A stretch of 7,433 nucleotides of DNA from Sphingopyxis sp. (GCA_012035435.1 JAAUPH010000114.1:1-7433), one strand, 5' to 3'. Shown: positions 1 through 7,013, numbered from the stretch's first letter. The notes: generated by a model from the sequence alone, not told the origin. Numbers and translations are program-made.

Positions 1-170
1 TCTGCCGGGAGGCAGATCGACTGGGGCAGGTCGCTGTGCGCGTCGGTGGTCCCGGGATAGTACGACCGGGACATATCCTTCTGTTTGCTGCTCTTGAGCA
101 TTCGTTGAAGCTGTAGTCGGTGGAGGTTGAGGAATGCCGCCGCCGCGTTGCCCGCCGCGCAGATGTTCAC
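1..170 (-). other. Unassigned open reading frame fragment at the window edge
   Basis: A minus-strand frame is open from a GTG at 170 down to base 1, about 56 codons with no stop before the edge. The translation begins MNICAAGNAAAAFLNLHRLQ and later reads SRSYYPGTTDAHSDLP. Third codon positions are mostly G or C, as expected for coding DNA in a GC-rich genome. I do not recognise the family. A competing plus-strand frame is also open from 3 to 116, so the strand is uncertain. It lies back to back with the M20 fragment that begins at about 178, which fits a patchwork end. It could be a piece of a real gene cut by the window or simply chance. Confidence 0.25.
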
Positions 171-375
171 AATGTTCCCGCTCAATGTCGGAATCGACTA
201 TCTGGTGCAGGAGCACTGGGCGGACATCGAAGCCGAGTATGCCCTGGCCGAGGGCGGCTTTGTGCACTCCGAGAACGGGCGCGTCCGCTTCGTGGAGATC
301 GCCGCAACGGAGAAGGTGCCCCGCCGCGCCAAGCTCATCGCGACGGGTACTTCGGGTCACGGATCGCGGCCTTGA
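163..375 (+). pseudogene. Internal fragment of an M20-family metallopeptidase
   Basis: The plus-strand frame through 163-375 has strong GC bias at third codon positions and reads like the middle of an M20/M25/M40 peptidase (carboxypeptidase S/ArgE-like zinc hydrolases). It contains GIDYLVQEHWADIEAEYAL, then an AEGG segment, then TEKVPRRAKLIATGTSGHGS followed by RP. In this family an EGG segment of this kind supplies a metal-ligand glutamate and the GT-GHGS-P segment marks the entry into the dimerisation domain; this is family knowledge. The fragment has about 65 recognisable residues against roughly 450 for a whole enzyme. It has no N-terminal catalytic half and hits TGA at 373-375 just where the family sequence would continue. 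Resemblance starts only near 178. It cannot be functional. It is either a relic or a piece joined to this contig. Confidence 0.6.
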
Positions 376-448
376 GCACCGCGCGGAGGTTTGCGTTGCC
401 GCGGCTACGGTCGCGGTCGTGGTCAGGACGTCGTGGGAGATCAGTGCG

Positions 449-814
449 ATGGTTCCGGCTGCCGTTTGGCGACTGAACGGCACCAGCACCAGCCGGATCG
501 CCGTCACCACCCCTGGCATCCCCGGCCAATGGCGAATCCTGCGCCTCTCGGCGGTCAATAACGTCGTGCGCGTCGCTGTCGATGGCGGCGGCTGTTCGGG
601 CTTTACTTATCGCTTTGAACTCGCCGACGCTGTGGCTGACGACGACCATGTTACCGCGACCGACGGCGTCCAGCTGGTGGTGGACGAGGTCAGCCTCGAT
701 CTGGTGCGCGGCTGCATCGTCGATTTCGTCTCATCGCTCGGCGGCGCGGCGTTTCAGGTGAGCAACCCCAACGCCGCATCGGGCTGCGGCTGCGGCTCCA
801 GCTTCTCTGTCTGA
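449..814 (+). CDS. erpA: A-type iron-sulfur cluster carrier (ErpA/IscA/HesB family), unusual N-terminal half
   Basis: A-type carriers receive Fe-S clusters from the assembly machinery and pass them to apoproteins in the cytoplasm. The three ligand cysteines are present: Cys49 in VDGGGCSGFTYRF, and Cys113 and Cys115 in the C-terminal SGCGCGSSFSV. The segment DGVQLVVDEVSLDLVRG and the NPNAASGCGCG tail are classic for the family. I chose ATG 449 (121 residues) because it is the closest ATG to the expected N-terminus. The open frame extends back to 134, but that part does not look coding. Family members are usually about 107-115 residues. Here residues 1-30 match the family poorly, and about nine extra residues (35-43) sit between ILRLS and VDGGG. 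Only 11 bases separate it from the exonuclease gene, so the two are probably co-transcribed. The C-terminal assignment is firm; the start and N-terminus are doubtful. Confidence 0.8.
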   Translation: MVPAAVWRLNGTSTSRIAVTTPGIPGQWRILRLSAVNNVVRVAVDGGGCSGFTYRFELADAVADDDHVTATDGVQLVVDEVSLDLVRGCIVDFVSSLGGAAFQVSNPNAASGCGCGSSFSV

Positions 815-825
815 CGCCCGTCCGC

Positions 826-1599
826 GTGCGTATCGCTACCTTTAACATCAATGGCATCAAGGCGCGCCTCCCGCGTCTGCTCGAATGGCTCGACGAAACC
901 CGGCCCGACATCGCCTGCCTGCAGGAATTGAAATCGAGCGACGACACCATTCCGCGCAGCGAGATTGAGGCGCTGGGCTATGGCGCGCTATGGCATGGGC
1001 AAAAGGGTTTTAACGGCGTCGCTATCCTTGCGCGCGATGCCCAGCCCGAATTGGTGATGCAGGGCCTGCCCGGCGATCCGGAGGATGACCATAGCCGATA
1101 TCTGGAGGCCCATGTTCACGGGGTGCGCGTCGCCAGCATTTACCTGCCCAATGGCAACCCCCAGCCGGGGCCAAAGTTCGACTATAAACTGAAATGGATG
1201 GACCGCCTGCGCGCGCGCGCTGCGACACTGTTGCGCGAGGAAGTGCCGACCATTCTCGCGGGTGATTATAATGTCATCCCGCATGACGATGATGTGTGGG
1301 ATGTCCGGGCGATGGCGATGGACGCGTTGATGCAACCCGAATCGCGCAATGCGTTTTTCCGGCTGCTCGGCGACGGGTGGACCGACGCGCTCCGCAGCCG
1401 CCATCCTACCGGCAATATCTGGACTTTCTGGGATTATCAGGCGGGCGCGTGGCAGCGTGACCATGGTTTCCGCATCGACCATTTATTGCTCTCGCCCGCG
1501 CTTGCCGATCGGTTCGCCGACGCCGGCGTCGACCGCGATCATCGCGGGCGGGAAAAGGCCAGCGACCATGCGCCCACCTGGGTGGAGCTCAAGGGTTAG
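826..1599 (+). CDS. xth: Exodeoxyribonuclease III (AP endonuclease, EEP family)
   Basis: This enzyme of base excision repair cuts DNA 5' of abasic sites and removes nucleotides and 3' blocking groups from 3' ends; it needs Mg2+. The 257 residues cover the whole endonuclease/exonuclease/phosphatase fold, compared with 268 for E. coli XthA. Active-site residues are visible in order: Asn7 in FNINGIKAR, Glu34 in CLQELK, Tyr106 in SIYLPNGN, Asp147 and Asn149 in AGDYNV, Asp218 in RIDHLLLS, and Asp247-His248 in SDHAPTW. The start is GTG at 826, with no clear Shine-Dalgarno sequence, 11 bases after the erpA stop. This fits translation as the second gene of an erpA-xth unit, an order I recall from sphingomonads. 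Its stop codon overlaps the stop of the convergent acyltransferase gene by 4 bases. It looks intact. Confidence 0.96.
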   Translation: MRIATFNINGIKARLPRLLEWLDETRPDIACLQELKSSDDTIPRSEIEALGYGALWHGQKGFNGVAILARDAQPELVMQGLPGDPEDDHSRYLEAHVHGVRVASIYLPNGNPQPGPKFDYKLKWMDRLRARAATLLREEVPTILAGDYNVIPHDDDVWDVRAMAMDALMQPESRNAFFRLLGDGWTDALRSRHPTGNIWTFWDYQAGAWQRDHGFRIDHLLLSPALADRFADAGVDRDHRGREKASDHAPTWVELKG

Positions 1600-2750
1600 A
1601 GCCTTTTCTCATATATCCGGTATACTTTGGCAACCTTGCCGCCGACCGCTTCGCCGACCGATCCCATGGCGGTGTTTGACGCCAGAACCCAGCCGAAATC
1701 GCCGTGCGTTGCGCCATATTTGGTGACCGCGGTGCGGCGGATATATTCGATCATGATGAAGGCGAGTTGGCTCGCGACGCGGCTTGATTGCAGTTCCTTG
1801 ATCACGCCCATCAACGGGACGCGCATCGTTCGCACCTTGGGTTTGCGCAGCCACCACAGCAGCCGCGCCCAGTTGAAGGGGAAAAGCGAGCCGTCGAAAT
1901 GCCTCAATTTTTCGTTGAGGTCGGGGATGGTCATCATGAACGCTACGGGGCGGCCATCAATCTCCGCAATCATCACCAGATCTTCGAAGACGATCGGTTT
2001 CAGCTTCTTGCCGGCATAGGTGACCTCGGCATCGGTGAATGGGACAAAGCCCCAATTGTCGCTCCACGCATCATTGAGGATACCCAGGATCAATGCGGCT
2101 TCCTCGTCGAAGCGCTTCTTATCGACCGGGCGGATGCGGATTTTGCCGGCCTTTTCCCCCATCGCGACGATACGGTTGGTGAGTTCCGGAAAGCCCTGAT
2201 CGATCCGCAGCGCATAATTGTGAAGATCCTGCACCCCGCGATACCCCGCTGCCTCGACCCAGTGCTCATATAACGGGCTGTTGTGGCCCATCATCACCGT
2301 CGGCGCCTGATCATGCCCCTGGATCAGCAAGCCCGGTTCGTCCCACATCGCAAAGCTGATCGGGCCCAGCGCGCGGGTCATGCCGTTCGTCAGCAGCCAA
2401 TTTTCGGCCGCCGCGATCAACGCTGCAACCGCTTCACCATCCTCGGCCTCCAGAAAACCCCAGAATCCGGTGCCCGGGCCCATGCCTTGTTCGGCGGGTT
2501 GGGTGAGTGCTAGCCGGTCGATATGCGCCGAAATCCGGCCCACCGTTAGCTCGCCCCGCCGTGCGAGAAACAACTGCGCCTCGCCATGGCCGAACCACGG
2601 GTTTTTCTTGGGGTTCAGCAGGCCGTAAACTTCGGCCTTCAACGGCGGAACCCAGGCCGGATCACCGCGGTTAAGGCGGAAGGCGAGTTCCACAAACTCG
2701 CGGCGGTCGGAGCTGTTCTTGACCGGAACAATCTTGATGGGGTGGTGCAT
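1596..2750 (-). CDS. GNAT-fold N-acyltransferase, YghO-like (384 aa)
   Basis: This is a cytoplasmic protein of the acyl-CoA N-acyltransferase (GNAT) fold, of the long type sometimes labelled YghO-like or 'dATP pyrophosphohydrolase' in alphaproteobacteria. Visible markers are the N-terminal DPAWVPPLKAEV and NPWFGHGEAQLFLARRG (residues 30-66), GRISAHID (71-78), the central GPISFAMWDEPGLLIQG (129-145), VAFMMTIPDLNE (269-280) and the C-terminal GDFGWVLASNTAM (350-362). No signal peptide or clear transmembrane segment is seen. The substrate cannot be read from the sequence. The bacterial ceramide synthase of Caulobacter is, as I recall, also a GNAT-type acyltransferase, and sphingomonads make sphingolipids, so an amino-lipid acylation role is possible but unproven. 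The ATG at 2748-2750 faces the desaturase gene across 112 bases, which suggests a shared control region. The gene ends tail to tail with xth, overlapping by 4 bases. It looks intact. Confidence 0.8.
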   Translation of the reverse strand: MHHPIKIVPVKNSSDRREFVELAFRLNRGDPAWVPPLKAEVYGLLNPKKNPWFGHGEAQLFLARRGELTVGRISAHIDRLALTQPAEQGMGPGTGFWGFLEAEDGEAVAALIAAAENWLLTNGMTRALGPISFAMWDEPGLLIQGHDQAPTVMMGHNSPLYEHWVEAAGYRGVQDLHNYALRIDQGFPELTNRIVAMGEKAGKIRIRPVDKKRFDEEAALILGILNDAWSDNWGFVPFTDAEVTYAGKKLKPIVFEDLVMIAEIDGRPVAFMMTIPDLNEKLRHFDGSLFPFNWARLLWWLRKPKVRTMRVPLMGVIKELQSSRVASQLAFIMIEYIRRTAVTKYGATHGDFGWVLASNTAMGSVGEAVGGKVAKVYRIYEKRL

Positions 2751-2862
2751 ATGCGGTCCGTGCCTATATCACTAACTGTCATCGGCAATATGCGAGGCTG
2801 CGCGCCAAGGCGAGCCACATATTGCCATTATCCTGCCCCATTACTCTGGTGAAGAGCCGCAT
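2751..2862. promoter_or_regulatory. Divergent intergenic region between acyltransferase and desaturase genes
   Basis: These 112 bases separate two divergent start codons and must hold promoter signals for both. Two perfect 9-bp inverted repeats are nested here with centres at about 2805 and 2806.5, which gives the region an overall dyad symmetry. I could not find a convincing -35/-10 pair on either strand. A GAAGAG at 2851-2856 is a plausible ribosome binding site for the desaturase. The symmetry suggests, but does not prove, a common regulator of the two lipid genes. Confidence 0.4.
2784..2826. repeat. Inner 9-bp inverted repeat
   Basis: GGCAATATG at 2784-2792 and its exact reverse complement CATATTGCC at 2818-2826 are separated by 25 bases. 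The arm centres are 34 bp apart, close to three helical turns, so two protein dimers or one looped complex could bind the same DNA face. The GC-rich spacer makes a simple terminator hairpin unlikely, and there is no T run. Confidence 0.5.
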
Positions 2863-3956
2863 ATGTTGATGACTAGCCTTTCCCGCGATGCGGTGGCCGA
2901 TGTTGGCGATGGTGCTGCGCGCCTGCCCAAATCGGCCATCAAGGACGATATGGCGATGATCCGCGCGGCGTCGGAGCTGACGCGCGATCTGGTCGCGGCG
3001 GACCCGCGCATTTACTATGCGGATTTTCTGGGCTCGGCGCTGCTGGGTTATTTGGGTGTCGCCATCGCGATCATGGCACAGCCGCTGTGGTTGGCGCTAG
3101 CGGGCGCACTGGTGGCGGTGCTTGCGCTCTATCGCGCAGGCAGCTTCATCCATGAAATTACGCATATCCGGCCGGCGCGGTTCCGGGTTTTCGACTGGTG
3201 TGGAATATCCTTGTCGGCATCCCGATGCTCGCGCCCAGCTTCATGTATGAAGGCATTCACAGCCTGCACCACAACCGCACCAAATATGGCACGGTGGAGG
3301 ATCCCGAATATCTGCCGCTCGCGCTCATGAAGCCGTGGACGGTGCCGCTGTTTGTGCTGCTGTCCGCCTTCGCGCCGCTTGCGCTGCTGCTGCGCTATGG
3401 CATCCTGTCGCCGCTGTCGGCGGTCATCCCGCCGCTGCGCCGCTTTCTGGTCGAGCGCTATTCGGGGCTCGTGATCAATCCGATGTTCCGCCGCAAACCG
3501 CCCGAGGGTGAGTTTCGCCGCAACTGGTTGCTGCAGGAAACGGGCGCGAGCCTGTGGGCGATGGGCCTGATCGCGCTGACAGCGACAGGCATGCTGCCGG
3601 GGCGCAGTGTCGCCATTTTCCTTGGCATTGTGTCGGCTGCGCTGGTGCTGAACCAGATCCGCACGCTCGTCGCCCATTTGTGGGAAAATGATGGGTCGGT
3701 GCTGACCGTGACCGCGCAGTTCCTCGACAGCGTGAATGTGCCGCCGCCGGGGCTGCTGCCCGAAATCTGGGCGCCGGTGGGGCTGCGCTATCACGCGATC
3801 CACCATCTGCTGCCCGGCGTGCCCTATCATAATCTGGCGGAGGCACACCGGCGTCTGACGGCGGCGCTGCCGATCGATTCGCAATATCATGGCGCGAACC
3901 GGCAGGGGTTGGCGCGGTTGATCGCCTCGCTGATGGCGGGGGCGGGGCGCGGCTGA
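2863..3956 (+). pseudogene. Membrane fatty acid desaturase, split by one frameshift
   Basis: This is a di-iron acyl-lipid desaturase/hydroxylase of the integral membrane type, which inserts a double bond or hydroxyl into acyl chains using O2. All three histidine boxes are visible: HEITH (residues 97-101) in the first frame, then HSLHH and HAIHH in the second. With the frame restored these fall at about 133-137 and 311-315 of a 364-residue protein, a normal length. Hydrophobic segments lie at about 55-90, 155-175, 228-245 and 250-262. The first frame (from ATG 2863) loses homology after RPARFRVF. The family sequence resumes in the frame of the GTG at 3198 as WNILVGIPMLAPSFMYEG. One extra T in the TTTT run at 3188-3191 would give RFRVFRLVWNILVG, which fits well. 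A sequencing error is likelier than decay, because both halves are otherwise clean. A GAAGAG 6 bases before ATG 2863 supports that start. The substrate is unknown. Confidence 0.85.
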
Positions 3957-4038
3957 CCTGCCGACGCCGCTGGTCGAAATCAAGGTAGTGGCCCGAAAGC
4001 GCCCGTAAGGCACGCCGCTGGCCGGCCGGGTTCTGCGC

Positions 4039-5136
4039 CTATTCCTCGGTGCGGATCAGGATCATTTCCCCGATCAGGGCGAATAACAGAAACGGCCCCC
4101 ATGCCGCCAGAAATGGCGTGTACGCGCCCAAATCGCCCATCGCGAGTGCGAAATTGTCGGCAACGAAATAGGCAAAGCCGAGCGCCATGCCGATGATCGC
4201 GCGCACGAACAGCTTGCCCGATCGTGCCAATCCGAACGCAGCGACCGCGCCAAGCAGTGGCATCAGCACCGCCGAAAGCGGTCCTGATATCTTGTGCCAC
4301 AATATCGCTTCGAGCGCCCCGGTTGGGCGCCCTGCGGCATTCAAATCGGCGATAGCGGTGCGCAGCTGCCAAAAGGGGAGGGCATCGCCGTCAATGCTGG
4401 TCAGCGTAAACTGGTCCGGCCGCACGCCGCGTCCGGCGGTGATGGTGCCAAGCTCGACGACCTCGCCCGACCGGACGACGAAGCGTGTTGCATCGGTCAG
4501 CTGCCAGCCATCGCCCGACACAACCGCGCGCGGCGCACGGACAATGGCGGTGAGCGCGCCGCCGGTGCGTTGATAGATGGACACATTGGACAGCGTCACT
4601 CCGCTTCCCAAGCCGCGCACCTCGCCGGCGTTGATCAGGTCATTGCCCTCACGCGCCCAGATATTGGTGCGTATCCCGGTCTCGCGCGGCACCTCCGCAT
4701 ATTCGATCTTCTGCCACGCCGCCAGGCTGGCGTTGGCGCGTGCGACGATGCGTTCGTTGAAAGCGAAGCTGATCCCAGCGACCAGCAGCGCGGCGAGGAA
4801 CAGCGGCGCAAGCACTTGATGCGCCGACATGCCCGCCGCCTTCATCGCCACCACCTCGCTATTCTGGTTGAGCGTGATGAGCGTCAATATAGTGCCAAGC
4901 AGCACCGAGAAGGGCAGGAAGCGCGCGACAATCTGCGGCAGGCGCAGGCCTACATAGCGCCACACATCGGCATCGCTATTGGTCGGGATGGCGAGAATTT
5001 TGCCGCTCTCGCCCAGCAAATCCAGTGTCTGGAGGATCAGGACCAGCGCGATCAGGATCGCAAAGGTGCGGATCAGGAACATCTTGCCGACGTACAGCGC
5101 CATCTGACGCGAGGGGAAAAAGTGAAACTGGTGCAT
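4039..5136 (-). CDS. lptG: LptG-type permease of the LPS-family lipid exporter
   Basis: LptG pairs with LptF to form the transmembrane part of the LptB2FG ABC transporter, which pulls lipopolysaccharide-type lipids from the inner membrane onto the LptC/A/D bridge. The 365 residues show the YjgP/YjgQ layout: helices at about 19-40, 66-89 and 105-126, a periplasmic beta-rich domain at about 130-265 (including NIWAREGNDLINAGEVRG), then helices at about 283-304, 310-332 and 339-360. The cytoplasmic NQNSEVVAMKAAGMS (90-104) is the conserved loop that contacts the ATPase LptB. ATG 5136 is chosen because the following HFFPSRQMALYVGKMF is a typical N-terminus; GGAG lies about 10 bases upstream, inside the end of lptF. 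It starts 7 bases after the lptF stop, so the two form an operon. No lptB is in the window. In a sphingomonad the cargo may be glycosphingolipid (inference). Confidence 0.92.
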   Translation of the reverse strand: MHQFHFFPSRQMALYVGKMFLIRTFAILIALVLILQTLDLLGESGKILAIPTNSDADVWRYVGLRLPQIVARFLPFSVLLGTILTLITLNQNSEVVAMKAAGMSAHQVLAPLFLAALLVAGISFAFNERIVARANASLAAWQKIEYAEVPRETGIRTNIWAREGNDLINAGEVRGLGSGVTLSNVSIYQRTGGALTAIVRAPRAVVSGDGWQLTDATRFVVRSGEVVELGTITAGRGVRPDQFTLTSIDGDALPFWQLRTAIADLNAAGRPTGALEAILWHKISGPLSAVLMPLLGAVAAFGLARSGKLFVRAIIGMALGFAYFVADNFALAMGDLGAYTPFLAAWGPFLLFALIGEMILIRTEE

Positions 5137-5143
5137 GGGTGCG

Positions 5144-6367
5144 CTACTCCGCCGCCGCCGGCGCGGCGCCCGCCCGCCGGGTCAGCGCCTTGAACAGCTT
5201 CCTCAGTTGCGCGCCGACCTTGCCGGCAAAGCGTTCGAGCGCGCCAATTGGCTGTCCGCCCGGAACGTGCGCCACGGTATAATACATCCAAATGGCCAGC
5301 GTCGCAAAGAACAGAAATGGCACCCACAACGCAAAGAAGGGATCAACCACCCCGCGCGCGCCCAGCGCTTCGGCATATTCGTTGATCTTGTGCTGGGTGA
5401 CCAGAATGACAATCGACAGGAAGACGCCCAATGATGAGGTGGATCGTTTGGGCGGAATGGCGAGGGCGACCGCCATCAGCGGGATCAGCAGCATCGCGAC
5501 CACTTCCACGAGCCGGAAATGGAAATTGGCGCGGCTTTCCAGCCTTGTCGACAGCGTCTCGGCCCCGTCATTGCCGATCCGCAGCAGTTCGGGGATAGTG
5601 CGCTCGCGGTCCGCGCTGCCGCGCGTGCGAAACGCCTCAATCTTGGGGAGCGGAATTGGCAGGTCGTGCCTGTCGAAACTGAGCACGCGCGGCGCCGCAA
5701 AGCCGGGCGCCTCATGCACCAAGGTTCCGCGGGTCAACCGCAGGATGATGGTGTCGGGGTCGTCAGTCGCCAGAAACTGGCCCTGAGCGGCCGTTGCCGA
5801 CACCCGCTGACCGTCGGCATTTTGCCCGCGGATGAAAATACCCGACAGGTTGCGCCCCTCGTTGCTGCTTTCCTCGATCCGCAGCGTCATGCGCTGGCCC
5901 AAATTGGTGAACTCGCCGACTTTGATCGATGCGCCGAGCGCGCCCGACCGCAGTTCAAACCGCAGCCCCTCATAAGCATAGCGCGCATAGGGCTGGACAA
6001 AGCCGACAATCGCCAGATTGACGAAGGCAAGCGCGAACGCAAAGGCATAAGGAACGCGCATCAGCCGCCCAAAGCTCATCCCCACCCCGCGCAGCACGTC
6101 CAGTTCGCTGGACGTCGCCAGACGCCGGAACGCGAGCAAAATGCCCAGCATCAGCCCGATCGGAATGCCCAGCGACAGATACTCGGGAATGAGATTGGCG
6201 AGCATTCGCCACACGACGCTGACCGGCCCGCCCTCCGACGCTACGAAGTCGAACAAGCGCAACATTTTTTCGAGCACAAGCAACATTGCCGACAACAGCA
6301 GCGTCCCCACCATCGGCAAAAAGATGAGCCGGGCGATGTACCGGTCGATTGCTGGAATGACGTTCAA
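5144..6367 (-). CDS. lptF: LptF-type permease of the LPS-family lipid exporter
   Basis: This is the partner of LptG in the inner-membrane LptB2FG exporter and the first gene of the pair. The 407 residues show the family layout: IDRYIARLIFLPMVG at the N-terminus with helices at about 12-33, 60-80 and 104-125, the conserved SSELDVLRGVGMS coupling loop (86-98), a periplasmic domain at about 135-280 (KVGEFTNLGQRMTLRIEE, 149-166), then helices at about 286-304, 313-325 and 344-364. Residues 370-407 form a basic, alanine-rich cytoplasmic tail (LRKLFKALTRRAGAAPAAAE) that E. coli LptF lacks as far as I recall. The start is a TTG at 6365-6367. An in-frame TGA lies a few codons upstream and no ATG or GTG occurs in frame until Met19, so TTG is the best choice although its ribosome binding site is weak. 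An ATG at 6387-6389 is out of frame. The 121 bases upstream, shared with the divergent DUF2141 gene, hold no other gene. Confidence 0.92.
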   Translation of the reverse strand: MNVIPAIDRYIARLIFLPMVGTLLLSAMLLVLEKMLRLFDFVASEGGPVSVVWRMLANLIPEYLSLGIPIGLMLGILLAFRRLATSSELDVLRGVGMSFGRLMRVPYAFAFALAFVNLAIVGFVQPYARYAYEGLRFELRSGALGASIKVGEFTNLGQRMTLRIEESSNEGRNLSGIFIRGQNADGQRVSATAAQGQFLATDDPDTIILRLTRGTLVHEAPGFAAPRVLSFDRHDLPIPLPKIEAFRTRGSADRERTIPELLRIGNDGAETLSTRLESRANFHFRLVEVVAMLLIPLMAVALAIPPKRSTSSLGVFLSIVILVTQHKINEYAEALGARGVVDPFFALWVPFLFFATLAIWMYYTVAHVPGGQPIGALERFAGKVGAQLRKLFKALTRRAGAAPAAAE

Positions 6368-6488
6368 CTTTCCGACGCCCCATCACCATGATTTGGCCGC
6401 AAACAATGACGATCTGCCAATCAGGGGCAATAGGGACCCGGGTCAGCGACTGCTGGCGCGGGCTATAACCTCTTGGAGTGATCAGGTC

Positions 6489-7004
6489 ATGTCGAAAGTT
6501 TCAGTGGCGGCAACGGTTGGACTGGTAAGCGCACTCGCGCTGGCCCTGCCGCTTGCCGCTCAGGCGACCACGCTGGGTCCGGCGGCCAAGCGCTGCGACG
6601 CCAATGACAGCGCGGTGCTCGTCGAAGTTGGTGGTTTCAAAGCACGCACCGGCACCTTGCGCGTGCAAATCTATACCGCCAATGCAAAAACCTATTTGGA
6701 AAAAAAGCAGTGGCTGGACCGCGTCGAAGTGCCGGTAGCAAAGACCGGCGCGATGCGCGTGTGCCTGCCGGTGACGCGTCCGGGCAACTATGTCGTCGCG
6801 GTGCGCCACGACATCAACGGCAATGGCAAGTCGGACCGCAGCGATGGCGGCGGCCTGTCGGGCAACCCCGACATGAAATTGTCGGACTTTATCTTCAAGC
6901 GCAAACCGCCGCTCGCCTCGACCAGCTTTGCGGTGGCGACCAGCACGCGGCGCGTCCCGGTGACATTAAACTATGTCAACGGGCTCTCGTTCGACCCCGT
7001 GTAA
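6489..7004 (+). CDS. Secreted DUF2141 family protein
   Basis: This is a 171-residue exported protein of unknown function. Residues 1-26 form a signal peptide: a short basic start (MSKVSVAAT), a hydrophobic core (VGLVSALALALPLA) and an AQA cleavage site. The mature part is a single DUF2141 domain: AVLVEVGGFKARTGTLRVQI, then PGNYVVAVRHDINGNGKSD, then GGGLSGNPD and a C-terminal segment with a basic KRKPP stretch. DINGNGKSD resembles an acidic calcium-binding loop, but this is only resemblance. Two cysteines in the mature protein (in KRCDAN and RVCLPV) could form a disulfide in the periplasm. The ATG at 6489 is chosen over a longer open frame from 6141 because it gives a clean signal peptide and has GGAG at 6475-6478. 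The next frame, a lipid kinase start, follows 9 bases after its stop, so they are probably co-transcribed. Confidence 0.85.
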   Translation: MSKVSVAATVGLVSALALALPLAAQATTLGPAAKRCDANDSAVLVEVGGFKARTGTLRVQIYTANAKTYLEKKQWLDRVEVPVAKTGAMRVCLPVTRPGNYVVAVRHDINGNGKSDRSDGGGLSGNPDMKLSDFIFKRKPPLASTSFAVATSTRRVPVTLNYVNGLSFDPV

Positions 7005-7013
7005 CCGCGCCCG

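Larger units (their letters stand above)
2748..2865. repeat. Outer 9-bp inverted repeat covering both start codons
   Basis: CATATGCGG at 2748-2756 and CCGCATATG at 2857-2865 are exact reverse complements. Each includes the ATG of the gene it abuts, so both genes begin with the context CCGCAT-ATG. The left copy sits in the 8-bp palindrome GCATATGC (2747-2754). It may be an operator pair, a shared translation-start context, or coincidence. Confidence 0.45.

Noticed and set aside
335..649. Minus-strand open frame ending in a segment reading NLRAVLKAAIRDPKYPSR
   Set aside because: Most of it lies opposite the Fe-S carrier gene and it has no recognisable domain; the short natural-looking end is not enough.
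2822..2846. TTGCCA at 2822-2827 as a -35 box for the desaturase
   Set aside because: The sequence 16-18 bases downstream does not resemble a -10 box, and these bases are part of the inner inverted repeat.
3957..4038. Possible bidirectional terminator between the convergent desaturase and lptG genes
   Set aside because: Only the GGCCGGCC palindrome at 4020-4027 stands out; there is no adequate stem with a T run on either strand.
3980..4372. Long frames in other phases over desaturase and lptG, for example 3129-4013 (-) and 4294-5193 (+)
   Set aside because: They are arginine, histidine and glutamine-rich shadows opposite or out of phase with genes that have clear family motifs.
5970..6389. 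Minus-strand frame with an ATG at 6389 that overlaps the lptF start
   Set aside because: Its translation has no family resemblance and lies out of phase with lptF, which has clear N-terminal LptF sequence. The ATG cannot start lptF without a frameshift.
6389..6423. Imperfect inverted repeat TGATTTGGC / GCCAATCA between lptF and the DUF2141 gene
   Set aside because: It needs a bulged base and has short arms, so it is not distinguishable from chance.
6435..6444. 10-bp palindrome GACCCGGGTC upstream of the DUF2141 gene
   Set aside because: A 10-bp palindrome is expected about once per kilobase by chance, and nothing around it supports a site.
6464..6469. TATAAC as a -10 box for the DUF2141 gene
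   Set aside because: No -35 element lies at a suitable distance, and the implied transcript start would fall on the ribosome binding site.
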